DNA from: Paenilisteria portnoyi
GTDB taxonomy: Bacteria > Bacillota > Bacilli > Lactobacillales > Listeriaceae
Reading direction: 5' to 3'
DNA length: 64,000 bases
Assembly: GCF_014322795.1 (NCBI RefSeq)
Contig: NZ_JAASTT010000011.1
Location: forward strand, 45,472-109,471
Positions 27,561 to 36,463 of this stretch are shown here, piece after piece. A model generated the notes under the pieces. That model worked only from the letters and a program-made list of their open reading frames with translations, ran no database searches and was not told where the DNA came from. The position numbers and the translations under genes were made by a program. Position 1 is the first letter of the stretch. Every line of letters starts with the position of its first letter.

Positions 27561-27585
27561 CTGATTCTGTCCTTTCTAATCTCGC

Positions 27586-28482
27586 TTACCACAAGCCAAG
27601 TAATTTACTTGCGCTTAAACCAAAAGTAAGGAGTAACATGATAAAATATAGTACTGGAAAACTGTGTTTCTCAGTCTTCTGCTTTTTTAATACCGTCTTT
27701 TTTTGCTTTGAAATCATCTCTTTTTGATATTGTTCCTTTTCAGTTGGCGTTTTTTTCGCAAAATGGTGTATGAACTTACTGTATTCTAAGCAAATCTCAT
27801 CACTCTCACCAAAAGCCTCTAAGTGTCCGTAATGCAACCAACCCACTTTATCGCAAATATCTTTAATCTGCTTCATAGAATGACTGACAAAAAAGATTGT
27901 TTTTCCGTCTGCTTTCATCCGTTCAATCTCGTCGACACATTTCTGATAAAACGTCGAATCCCCCACGGACAACGCTTCATCAATAATAAGTACATCTGGA
28001 TCTGTTTGAATCGCAATCCCAAAACCTAACCTGGCGCGCATCCCACTCGAATATTGCTTTAACGGCTGATTGATAAAATCCCGTAGTTCGGTAAATTGAA
28101 TAATGTTCTGAATCCGCCGCTCAATTTCTTTCGGCTTGAATCCCATCAACAACATTTTTAAACGGATGTTCTCGACACCTGTCAAATTTGGCTTCAACGC
28201 TGAACCTATCGCAAGTAACGAGACACTTCCCTTTTGTTCCAGAACCCCTGCTGTCGGCGCCAAATGCCCCGCGATAATATTGGCTAATGTTGATTTACCC
28301 GATCCGTTTAAGCCGATAAACCCGACACATTCGCCTTTTTTCACGTCAAACGAAATATTTTCTAATGCTTGAAATAATTTTTCCTCTTTCTTACGGAACG
28401 GGTTGCGCCAAATCGTATTCCACTTTTTCCGTTCGAGATAAAAAATCTTATCGATGCCTTCCAGTTTTAAAACGTTCTCCAT
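27586..28482 (-). CDS. Polysaccharide/teichoic-acid ABC exporter ATPase, TagH-like
   Basis: A 298-residue ATPase of the TagH/Wzt family. FIGLNGSGKSTL (about 55-66) is Walker A, YSSGMRARLGF the signature, VLIIDEALSVGD Walker B with the family's ALSVGD, and FFVSHS the H loop. After the ATPase core (about 240) there is a basic linker and a C-terminal hydrophobic helix (FPVLYFIMLLLTFGLSASKLLGLW), as in Gram-positive TagH proteins. It energises the permease encoded next to it and exports an undecaprenyl-linked polymer. Confidence 0.9.
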   Translation of the reverse strand: MENVLKLEGIDKIFYLERKKWNTIWRNPFRKKEEKLFQALENISFDVKKGECVGFIGLNGSGKSTLANIIAGHLAPTAGVLEQKGSVSLLAIGSALKPNLTGVENIRLKMLLMGFKPKEIERRIQNIIQFTELRDFINQPLKQYSSGMRARLGFGIAIQTDPDVLIIDEALSVGDSTFYQKCVDEIERMKADGKTIFFVSHSMKQIKDICDKVGWLHYGHLEAFGESDEICLEYSKFIHHFAKKTPTEKEQYQKEMISKQKKTVLKKQKTEKHSFPVLYFIMLLLTFGLSASKLLGLW

Positions 28483-28497
28483 ACGCGTCTCGTCTCC

Positions 28498-29307
28498 TTA
28501 CATGTATTCCACAAAATTCTGTTTATGCTTGTTCGTCATATAAATACCAACTACCAGAATCAAGAAGGTCACACTAAAAAAATAAATGCCCCACCAAAAA
28601 TGATCCAAAATCCCGGCTCGACCAAGTAACGCATCCCGGAATCCTTCAATCACATATACAAATGGATTCAAATGCAAGATTTTCGTAAGTAGCGAATCTG
28701 GGTTCACCGAGACATCAATCACGACACCCGAAATGAAGAATAGTAACCGCATCGTCGAACTAATGATAAGTTGATAATCGCGGAAAAAGATGACAACCAC
28801 CGCGTTTAGCGTCGAAATCGAAATGAGCAATAAAAGCATCGCTAGAAAATAATAAATCATCTGGAGCCAATATATATCTGGAAAATGTCCCGTCCCAATA
28901 TAGAGACAAAAGAACAAACCAAACATCGAGAAAAAGCCGTTTAATCCCTTCACAATGGATATCGTAGGCAAAATCTCTACTGGGAATTTCGTTTTAGAAA
29001 TCAAATTCAAGTTCGAGCTAATCGAATTGGCTCCTGCATTAATGCTCGCACTTATATAAAACCAAGGAATGACACCCATCAGCATCCAATACACATATGG
29101 GACATCCGAATTCACCATATTTTGTCCACCTAGACGCAATCCAAAAATCAAATAATAAATCACAATTTGAATCATTGGGCTCAAAAATTCCCAAAGCAAA
29201 CCTAGAAAATGATTTTGATGGACTGCCTTCTTATCGAATCGCGCCACACGAAAAATTTTACTAGTGCTATATAATTGTACGCGACACCAGTTGATTAAAA
29301 CGTTCAA
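28498..29307 (-). CDS. Polysaccharide/teichoic-acid ABC exporter permease, TagG-like
   Basis: A 269-residue membrane protein with six hydrophobic segments and the ABC-2 polysaccharide exporter pattern: KAVHQNHFLGLLWEFLSPMIQIVIYYLIFG near the start and HLNPFVYVIEGFRDALLG before TM5. The start codon is TTG at 29307, placed behind GAGGTG. The gene is 2 bases after the GSSKGG gene at 29310 and 15 before the ATPase, so all are one operon. Confidence 0.9.
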   Translation of the reverse strand: MNVLINWCRVQLYSTSKIFRVARFDKKAVHQNHFLGLLWEFLSPMIQIVIYYLIFGLRLGGQNMVNSDVPYVYWMLMGVIPWFYISASINAGANSISSNLNLISKTKFPVEILPTISIVKGLNGFFSMFGLFFCLYIGTGHFPDIYWLQMIYYFLAMLLLLISISTLNAVVVIFFRDYQLIISSTMRLLFFISGVVIDVSVNPDSLLTKILHLNPFVYVIEGFRDALLGRAGILDHFWWGIYFFSVTFLILVVGIYMTNKHKQNFVEYM

Positions 29308-29309
29308 AC

Positions 29310-30359
29310 TTACACCTCATTTCTGGACTTTACCATTTCCCCCACTTTGTTTAGCAAGAAAGGCGTAAAATACAGACCTGTTTGATTGTGTTCCATGTAA
29401 TCCGCTAAATCTAGCGTGTACGGAATTTTTTTCTGATCGAATTTCTTAAATAACGGAACCAAATGCTCCTTATAATGAAAATCCCCTTTTCCGACATGAA
29501 AATGTAATTCTGGAAAAGTCGTATTTAGCGCCACTTGATTCAAAATCAAACCGTTCCAAAACTTCATACCATAATCAGGGTCATCTCCAAGAAGTCGATC
29601 AAAGCGTTCTCGCATCGACGGTGAAGTAGCTCGGCGATCTAAATATTTCGCAATATAAATTTGTGGAGCACCGATAATCGCTTTTCCAAAATGGTACTTC
29701 ACGCTGTAATAAAGCGCGGCAGCCCCACCTTTACTCGATCCCGTCGCGATAATATTTTCTGGAGGAATTCTCAGCTGATTTGCAATCGTCGTTATTAAAC
29801 TCACGACACTGCGCTCGAAATCATGGGAACCGCCAAATCCAACGTAATAACAAAATTGCTCCTTATACGAATCTAAAATAAATAGCTTATGTGCATCGAC
29901 TGGTTCCAGCGTCCGAATATGATTATAAACGGGCGCGCCACCTCTCATTTCGGTTGAATAAAGCCCTGAGAAGGATAGAATCAGATGGTTAGATTGCGAT
30001 TTAGCAGGCTGGAATAAATATTTGACCGGCACATCACTATAGAATATTTTTTCATTTGGAAAAGTCACTTCAACTAACTTGTTCTGTTGACAATCTAAAT
30101 GTAATTCCGTTGACATTTCGTTGAAAAACAACTGGCCATCTTTACGTATAAATAAACGAACTTGATACATACCACTATAAATCGGCTCAAATTGAATAGT
30201 ACTATCTTCTGTTAACTCTTGGTACCAGTGCTTCTCAATGAATTGGCCGTCTTGGTGAATATAATAAGCAAACTCACAACTTTGCAAATCACCCTCTACA
30301 GAAAATGGAAGGTGTATTGTTTTATCTGAATATGACAAGTCTTTCATCGTGATTTTCAT
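29310..30359 (-). CDS. GSSKGG-motif hydrolase-like protein with N-terminal Ig-like domain (copy 2)
   Basis: A 349-residue protein. About 1-90 are a beta-sandwich (MKDLSYSDKTIHLPFSVEG...YSGMYQVRLFIRKDG) resembling the separate small protein at 31190. About 115-345 are an alpha/beta hydrolase-like domain with IIATGSSKGGAAALYY (Ser about 200), GKGDFHYKEH and ADYMEHNQTG, which supply a plausible Ser-Asp-His triad. The nearest theme I know is Asp2-type glycan O-acetyltransferases, but the target here is unknown. It precedes the exporter genes. Confidence 0.65.
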   Translation of the reverse strand: MKITMKDLSYSDKTIHLPFSVEGDLQSCEFAYYIHQDGQFIEKHWYQELTEDSTIQFEPIYSGMYQVRLFIRKDGQLFFNEMSTELHLDCQQNKLVEVTFPNEKIFYSDVPVKYLFQPAKSQSNHLILSFSGLYSTEMRGGAPVYNHIRTLEPVDAHKLFILDSYKEQFCYYVGFGGSHDFERSVVSLITTIANQLRIPPENIIATGSSKGGAAALYYSVKYHFGKAIIGAPQIYIAKYLDRRATSPSMRERFDRLLGDDPDYGMKFWNGLILNQVALNTTFPELHFHVGKGDFHYKEHLVPLFKKFDQKKIPYTLDLADYMEHNQTGLYFTPFLLNKVGEMVKSRNEV

Positions 30360-30377
30360 ATATTTAATGCCTCATCT

Positions 30378-31175
30378 CTATTGTTCTTTTAATAAGCGAA
30401 CACTCGGGTTAACCGTTACGACATGTTGCTCTATTCGCCGTTCGCTTTGATCAATTAAATCTTCCAAAACGCAAAATATGAATGGCGTATATTGATTCAC
30501 TAAACGTGTGTGCCGCTCATCGCTTCGATTTAAAAATAATTCACTATCAATGCCTTTTTTCGATAAAAACTTGCGGTATTTCATTAACGCATCGAACTGA
30601 ATATCCAGCGTGCCTGTATAAAAATATAATTTCTTCTTTGTATAATTGCGATATAACGCGTCTGAAAACAAAATCGTGTCCACTTGTTTCTCAAAACCTT
30701 TTTTAGTGCCAAAAAACAAGCTTTTCTCATCTGGACATAGTTTATTGATAAAACGCGCTACATAAATTTGCGGAATAAGGGAAAAAACGTCGGTAATGAG
30801 GGGATTCATCAAGCCGTAAATTAGCGCCCCAGTACCACCTTTACTTGAGCCAAACGCGATGACTCTTTTATATCCATGTTCTTGAATAAATGCTGTTAAT
30901 TCTGCATTAAATTGTTCATAAATAAATTTGCCATTATCGATAAGATACCAGCCGTACACACTTGAAAAATGGTCCTTGACGAAAAAATAATCTGCGCTTG
31001 GAACACGTTGCGCGAATTTCATCCATGTGTACCGCTCGTGCATCTCGGCTACTTCCGGTTGCGTTATCTTGCCACTATAAATACCTGGTATTGCATCATT
31101 CAAAGGCTTCGCAGCATTTTGAAAAACTAAGACGAGCGTATCGCTTCCGTTCATTTGATGTCTTCCGTGCAACAT
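30378..31175 (-). CDS. GSSKGG-motif alpha/beta hydrolase-like protein (copy 3)
   Basis: A 265-residue protein homologous to that at 26730: both begin with a short beta segment and NxSDTLVxxFQ, then YGWYLxDNGxFIYE, then VIAFGSSKGGTGALIYGL (about 106-123). FYTGTLDIQFDAL and NRSDERHTRLVNQY carry the candidate acid and His. It starts behind AAAGGAG and is followed by the fused version at 29310. It probably acts on the same glycan or on a lipid-linked intermediate; this is inference from location. Confidence 0.65.
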   Translation of the reverse strand: MLHGRHQMNGSDTLVLVFQNAAKPLNDAIPGIYSGKITQPEVAEMHERYTWMKFAQRVPSADYFFVKDHFSSVYGWYLIDNGKFIYEQFNAELTAFIQEHGYKRVIAFGSSKGGTGALIYGLMNPLITDVFSLIPQIYVARFINKLCPDEKSLFFGTKKGFEKQVDTILFSDALYRNYTKKKLYFYTGTLDIQFDALMKYRKFLSKKGIDSELFLNRSDERHTRLVNQYTPFIFCVLEDLIDQSERRIEQHVVTVNPSVRLLKEQ

Positions 31176-31189
31176 GTTTCGTGCTCCTT

Positions 31190-31486
31190 TCAGTATTCTT
31201 TCACAACTGTTTTTTGGACCGCCTTGCTTGTTTGCGCCACGGTTTGTTTTGTTTTGACATTTTTCACAAAGGCTTTCACTTTATACGCACCTGGCTCGGT
31301 TACTTCCAAACGGTGCGTATCGAATTTCTTGTAAGCTGATTTAAAAATCGCCTCAGCTGTGCCTACTTTATATACATAAAAAGCGTATACTAAATCCTCT
31401 TGCGGACTCTCTAGCATTACTTTTGCCTCTAAAAAATCATCTGTGAAAAAAACTTCCACGTTTTGAATAACTGTTTGCGTCTCCAT
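31190..31486 (-). CDS. Small Ig-like beta-sandwich protein
   Basis: A 98-residue protein with no signal peptide. Its pattern (VEVFFTDDFLEAKVMLES...VYAFYVYKVGTAEAIFKSAYKKF...EPGAYKVKAFVKNV) resembles the N-terminal domain of the 29310 protein. With the next gene (30378) it therefore recreates in two pieces what 29310 has in one. It lies 9 bases after the glycosyltransferase gene and 14 before the hydrolase-like gene. The function is unknown; a glycan- or partner-binding module is plausible. Confidence 0.55.
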   Translation of the reverse strand: METQTVIQNVEVFFTDDFLEAKVMLESPQEDLVYAFYVYKVGTAEAIFKSAYKKFDTHRLEVTEPGAYKVKAFVKNVKTKQTVAQTSKAVQKTVVKEY

Positions 31487-31495
31487 CTATTTCAT

Positions 31496-33643
31496 CTACC
31501 TCGCTTCTCTAATACTTCCATAAACTAAACTCTCAATCTCCCGCACAATACGTTTTCGATCAAATTTATTCGTCGCAAAATTCTTCCGATCTAGTATCTC
31601 TTTTGCCGTGAAACCGTTCTGTTCTACTGAGTAAATAGCGTCGTCAAGCGAATCCACAATATACATTTCCGGATAGACGGTATCGGCACCCTTCCAGTCT
31701 CTAATAATTGGTACCGCGCCACTCGCCATCGCCTCAGAAACCGAGACGTGCGAACCTTCATAATCACTTGGCGAAAGCAAATAACCAATCGTGCTCATCC
31801 ACTCATTCACATCATCACCGTGCGGCTCAAAAATAACGTTATCTTTCCAAGGAGCCTGCTCAATCCGTTCAAAAACGCCATCATAATACGTGCGCTCTTT
31901 CTCACGAGCCATCAACCATGAAACGTCTTTCGGATGCTTACTCTTAATCGACAATTGGTAGCGATGATCTCGCTGCCACAACTGTTCAAATAAATCCACA
32001 GCCAAATCCACCCGTTTACGCGCTGGCAAAATACCACAGATACCGAGTCGGAATTCCTTGCCTTCTTTTTTAGGGAGGTCAAACTTCTCTGCATCTAGTA
32101 AATTATCAATGTAGACCATTTTATGACGAGGAATTTTGAAAATCCGTTGAAATTCTTCCATCATGTAAGGCGTAATCACGATAATTTTGTTGATATTATC
32201 GATGTCCATCAGGCGTGGAAACTTCAAATCCTTCTCCTGGAAATGCATCCGAACGATGAGTTCTTGATGCGGCTGTTTATGTTTGGAATACCAAACAGCG
32301 TTGCCCAGACCCCATTCACAGAAAATAATATCGGCCCATTCAACGCAAGCCTTACTATGTTTCTCACTGTGTTTCTCGTGCGATTGCCAAACATCCGTCA
32401 TCACTTCAAAATCTGGATGTTCTTCAAAATGTTTCATAATCATCGTCGCGAATTTCAAATCATGCCCTGCAAATACGATTCTTTTTTTGCGTTTTTCAAA
32501 AGACCAGATGAATTCTTTTAAGCGATTATACGCAGCTTGAAAAGTGAAATACTGACTCGCTTCAAACATCATCGTAGCAGCTTTCAAATACAATGTTTCG
32601 TCGTTCAAAACGGCCTCTGTTTTTTGAATAAAATCGGCTTCTGTGTCCACAAATAGCGGATAGTCAGCGCCTAGTAAATCGGCATGCATCTTCGTTTTTC
32701 TGACTAAAGCTGGTTTGCCGAGTCTGCCATATTCCAGCAACTTACTTGATAATTCGACACTGTCATCATTATCGAGTGAAGCGCTGCGCCAGCTAATCCC
32801 GACATCTGCTTCTTCAATCAACTCTTGGCATTTTTCACGTGAAACAGCTCCAACCCAATCGATTGACGCCTCTTCGTTAAACGCCTTTTTGATGCGAAGT
32901 TGCGTTTCTTTCTCACGCAAACGTTCCTGGAACTTGTCGCCCACGATCTGCGTATGAATCCGCGAATCCATGTCTGCTAATTTTTTAGTGGCAGAAATAA
33001 TCTCTTCGGTATGCCAATCTTCATGGAATTTCCCGCTGTAAATCAGACGATGATGCTTATTCCTGAAAGTTGGAATGCTTTCCGATTCAGGCACCATCGG
33101 ATACAGCAGGCGAATCTTTTTACCGTCCACCTTAATTAAGTCAATAAACGCTTGTTTTGTCTCTTTTGTCTGCAAGAAAAGATAGTCGAAATGATTGTAC
33201 ACCCGCGTTAAATCTTCTCTTTCTTCTCGCGTCGAACGTTCGTCATGCTTGAAATCAGTCAAATATGGCACCGTAATATGACGAAACTCTTCGTATTTCA
33301 TGACTTCGCGAACTAAATCAAAGCCACGCACGATAACAAGATCATACGGCTTTTCTCGGTTCAACTTTGCCATGATTTCTACAGCTTCCTCTACTTTTAG
33401 GCGAGTTGGTTGTTGAAAAGGCATGGCTGGGAAAGCTTCGAACGGTTGGATTAAACGCAGATTCGGTTTGTTTTTCAGTGCATCTGTCAGTCGGTCATTC
33501 TGCTCTTTCGCCTTAAGCAGCAGGTCCACTTGAATATGAGGGTTTAAACTCAACACGGGAGCGATTGATGTAAGCCAAACCGCCGAGCCGTCCATAAAGT
33601 TTAAATCAATGTCTCCGTACAAAAGAATTCGTAGTTCACTCAT
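31496..33643 (-). CDS. Large tandem glycosyltransferase (two GT-B/GT4-like domains)
   Basis: A 715-residue cytosolic protein. The first half (about 1-370) looks like one GT-B unit: LLYGDIDLNFMDGSAVWL at the start and ISWRSASLDNDDSVELSSKLLEYGRLGKPALV as the nucleotide-sugar site. The second half (about 385-715) is another: IVFAGHDLKF, IVITPYMMEEF, GICGILPARKRVDLAVDLFEQL and LSPSDYEGSHVSVSEAMASGAVPI. A strong AGGAGG site precedes the ATG. Dual-domain enzymes like this often add two residues in turn to a growing polymer. Donors cannot be read here. Confidence 0.8.
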   Translation of the reverse strand: MSELRILLYGDIDLNFMDGSAVWLTSIAPVLSLNPHIQVDLLLKAKEQNDRLTDALKNKPNLRLIQPFEAFPAMPFQQPTRLKVEEAVEIMAKLNREKPYDLVIVRGFDLVREVMKYEEFRHITVPYLTDFKHDERSTREEREDLTRVYNHFDYLFLQTKETKQAFIDLIKVDGKKIRLLYPMVPESESIPTFRNKHHRLIYSGKFHEDWHTEEIISATKKLADMDSRIHTQIVGDKFQERLREKETQLRIKKAFNEEASIDWVGAVSREKCQELIEEADVGISWRSASLDNDDSVELSSKLLEYGRLGKPALVRKTKMHADLLGADYPLFVDTEADFIQKTEAVLNDETLYLKAATMMFEASQYFTFQAAYNRLKEFIWSFEKRKKRIVFAGHDLKFATMIMKHFEEHPDFEVMTDVWQSHEKHSEKHSKACVEWADIIFCEWGLGNAVWYSKHKQPHQELIVRMHFQEKDLKFPRLMDIDNINKIIVITPYMMEEFQRIFKIPRHKMVYIDNLLDAEKFDLPKKEGKEFRLGICGILPARKRVDLAVDLFEQLWQRDHRYQLSIKSKHPKDVSWLMAREKERTYYDGVFERIEQAPWKDNVIFEPHGDDVNEWMSTIGYLLSPSDYEGSHVSVSEAMASGAVPIIRDWKGADTVYPEMYIVDSLDDAIYSVEQNGFTAKEILDRKNFATNKFDRKRIVREIESLVYGSIREAR

Positions 33644-33658
33644 TGCGTTATCTTCCTC

Positions 33659-35854
33659 CTAAATTTCAACGTGGACAAACGATGCATCATCCAACTGTTT
33701 TCCGTTTTCAATAAAATTATATTTATCCGCGCTGAACATTTTCGCGCCCTGTTTCATATGCGGTGATAAATCGATACCGTGCATAAAGTCGACTAGCAAA
33801 CTCTTCACGTTTTTGCGGAAGGCATATCTCGTTCTCAGAATTGCTTGTGTCGATTTCAAATTCGTTACAAAACGGTACTCATCATCAGTATTGACGTCCT
33901 GACAAGTCTCGTCTTTGTTCGTGTAATAACTACTTTTCCCAATGAAATCGGCATCCGTATACACTGCCGCAATCATTAAATCTTGCAGGTAATGTCGCCC
34001 GTAAAAATGCTGCTGATTCCAAACTGTAATGAACTCCGAGTCAATAAATTCGCTGAGTTGCGTATAATTTCTCATGTAATCCAGTAAATAAATCGACACT
34101 GTTTCGTCCTGATATGTGTTCAGAATATGACTCATATCGTTAAAATCATCGATACTTTGAATCAATAGAATCAGTTTTTTCGAACGGTAGCTCTGTTTAT
34201 AGAAGGCCTCAATTACTTGTTTGATTTCCTTCTCAGAACCGGCGCGACTAATCACCGTTACTTCTTTTTCCTCCACAGGCAACTTAATCCCCATATTGTG
34301 GAGCATGAAATGAAGGCGGTGTTTATACGTGTGCTTACCGTAAACTTCGCGAATTCCTTCGAGTGATTTTTTGCGGTAAAGATGATCGTCCTCCGAGATG
34401 TGTTTCATTTGTGCACGCAGATCCTCAGGTTTTTCGGCAATCATCACAAGGTTTCCAAAGATTTTATCGATACCCTCTGAATAGCTGCTCAAAATCGGTG
34501 TACCTGACGCCAAGCCTTCAAAAACGCGGCGTGAGAACATTGTTGGCGAATGGATAACGCTATTCACATTCAGCATGAAGCGATAACCTTTATACGCCTT
34601 GTCAATCTCGCTATAGGAGAGACTTCCCTTCACATTCTTCTCAAACTGCTTCGGAAAACGGAATTCCGGTTCTTCGCGTTCGTAGTTACGATCATAGATG
34701 GTCAAGCCAAATTCATCACTGATTTCAAGCATTTGATCCATCACCGCGCGCCGCTCTTCGTGGCGATTCGCATAATAGGAACCTGCAAAACAGACGCCAT
34801 CTTCTCGTGGCTCTTCCAATTGAACCGGGTTATGGTGCTTCGGCTCCGCTGCGAATGGCAAAGCAAACACATTCTTATGTTTCGCGTGCTTCACATAGTC
34901 CGGAATTCGATTCGCATCCGTCGTATAAATATAATCAAAGCGTTTCGCCGAATCAATGAACTTATCAAAGTGAATTGGATCTTCCTTGTTCCAAAAGACG
35001 GTCGAGATGCTGCGCTCGTTACACCATTCCAGCAATTCAAATAACTCGTGTCGATCCTCGTTCGCATAACGCCCAACTTTATATTGCCAAGCGTCAAAAT
35101 TACCATGCCACGCTGATTCTACAAACAAGAAATGCGGCGGATTATTTTCTAAAACGGTCTGCCAATTTTCCGGTGTAAACGTGATTAAATCGACTTCTTC
35201 TTGGTAACTAGTCATCGTGAATTCATCGAAAATACATGCGATCTTTAAATCCTCAATCTTCTTCAAACTTTGGAACGGATTATGCGTGATAACTTGCTGC
35301 TTCTGACTTTTCACAGGATTGAAAACACGATGAAAAGCCATTTTCTTCAGTCGAATCATGCCTTTTCCGGTAATTTTTAAGGCTAAACGGATATGTTTCG
35401 TTGTTTCTCCCAACACAATCTGCGTCTCCTTATTCACGTCCACCATTGTCGTTGTTGTCTTTTTCCGACCATCGAATTCAACAACTGCGATTCTGACTGA
35501 CATTTTTTCTTCTAGCTCGGCTTCCACAAAAATCCCGATTCTTTCCTCAGCCAAAACGTTGATTTCATGGCGCGGATACCGTGTAAAAGCTACATTCTCT
35601 TCTCGAAAAGATGTGTAATTCGAACGCTGATCCGCATTTACGAAAACTAAATCACCATTCTCCGTCTGAGCTTGCAATCCTTCGTCTTTCACGCACCACC
35701 AATTAGCTGCCTCTTTTAATTGTTGCTCTGATAAAAATACTGGATGAAGTTCTGACATCAATTCATTTTGAAAGTTATTGATTGTATATTGTACTAGGTC
35801 TATTTGCTCGTTAATCTTAGTTTTTTTCTTAATTTCCAATATGCTCCAGTCCAT
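33659..35854 (-). CDS. Large CgeB-like glycosyltransferase with C-terminal GT2-like segment
   Basis: A 731-residue protein. About 1-190 are not recognised. About 205-520 resemble CgeB/Glyco_trans_1_2 proteins: IACIFDEFTMTSY, GVCFAGSYYANRHEERR, YRFMLNVNSVIHSPTMFSRRVFEGLASGTPILS. About 535-720 read like a degenerate GT2 fold (VTVISRAGSEKEIKQVIEAFYKQSY...AVYTDADFIG) without a clear DxD. The ATG at 35854 overlaps the coiled-coil gene by 55 bases and lacks a good ribosome site. A TTG 15 bases further in is possible, so the start is uncertain. It likely builds the same glycan. Confidence 0.75.
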   Translation of the reverse strand: MDWSILEIKKKTKINEQIDLVQYTINNFQNELMSELHPVFLSEQQLKEAANWWCVKDEGLQAQTENGDLVFVNADQRSNYTSFREENVAFTRYPRHEINVLAEERIGIFVEAELEEKMSVRIAVVEFDGRKKTTTTMVDVNKETQIVLGETTKHIRLALKITGKGMIRLKKMAFHRVFNPVKSQKQQVITHNPFQSLKKIEDLKIACIFDEFTMTSYQEEVDLITFTPENWQTVLENNPPHFLFVESAWHGNFDAWQYKVGRYANEDRHELFELLEWCNERSISTVFWNKEDPIHFDKFIDSAKRFDYIYTTDANRIPDYVKHAKHKNVFALPFAAEPKHHNPVQLEEPREDGVCFAGSYYANRHEERRAVMDQMLEISDEFGLTIYDRNYEREEPEFRFPKQFEKNVKGSLSYSEIDKAYKGYRFMLNVNSVIHSPTMFSRRVFEGLASGTPILSSYSEGIDKIFGNLVMIAEKPEDLRAQMKHISEDDHLYRKKSLEGIREVYGKHTYKHRLHFMLHNMGIKLPVEEKEVTVISRAGSEKEIKQVIEAFYKQSYRSKKLILLIQSIDDFNDMSHILNTYQDETVSIYLLDYMRNYTQLSEFIDSEFITVWNQQHFYGRHYLQDLMIAAVYTDADFIGKSSYYTNKDETCQDVNTDDEYRFVTNLKSTQAILRTRYAFRKNVKSLLVDFMHGIDLSPHMKQGAKMFSADKYNFIENGKQLDDASFVHVEI

Positions 35855-36456
35855 TTCATCATTTTTGTATTCATTAATTGATTGTGCCGCGCTCTCAACT
35901 TGTTCAAGCGTTCGTTTACATCATCATGTTCTTTTCTTACTTTAAGTAATTCTTTCTTTAATTGGTTACTTTTCTTAGTCGTCTGTTCGTATTCCGTGAC
36001 TAGTTCGGCCAATGCGCCTTTTTGGCTATCTAGGATATCGAAAGTTTTGACTTTGTATTGATTCAGTTCTTTTTGTGTTGTTTTTATTTGATTCATCAGG
36101 TCGGCTTCATTTCGGAGCTGATTCTTGATTTCTTCGTTTATCGCAAGAACTTCCTGACACTTATTTTTCCATTTCAGATGTTCTTTTTTTTCAGATTCAA
36201 GTGCTTTAGCTTGGACTTCATTCGCTTGTGCTAGCCTTTTTATCTCAACGCGTAACGAAATCTCGTGATGCACACTTTCTTCCAAATTCTCGTTCAATCG
36301 CTCATTTTCCTGTAACGCCGCATCTAATTTTTGCTTCATTTGTTCATTTTCTTCTGTAACCAGCTGAATTTGCTCTTTTGCCAGTTCGATTTGATATTTA
36401 TTAGACGGTTTATTTTTCTGCTTTTTATCATATTTTTTTACTTGATTACCCTTCAT
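35800..36456 (-). CDS. Coiled-coil protein of the glycan cluster
   Basis: A 218-residue, highly charged protein, almost entirely heptad-like from about 25 to 190 (EQIQLVTEENEQMKQKLDAALQENERL and on), with a basic C-terminal tail. No signal peptide or membrane helix. It starts behind GAGGTG. Its position between glycosyltransferase genes suggests a scaffold or chain-length ruler for the assembly complex, but nothing in the sequence proves that. Confidence 0.7.
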   Translation of the reverse strand: MKGNQVKKYDKKQKNKPSNKYQIELAKEQIQLVTEENEQMKQKLDAALQENERLNENLEESVHHEISLRVEIKRLAQANEVQAKALESEKKEHLKWKNKCQEVLAINEEIKNQLRNEADLMNQIKTTQKELNQYKVKTFDILDSQKGALAELVTEYEQTTKKSNQLKKELLKVRKEHDDVNERLNKLRARHNQLMNTKMMKWTGAYWKLRKKLRLTSK

Positions 36457-36463
36457 TTTGGCT

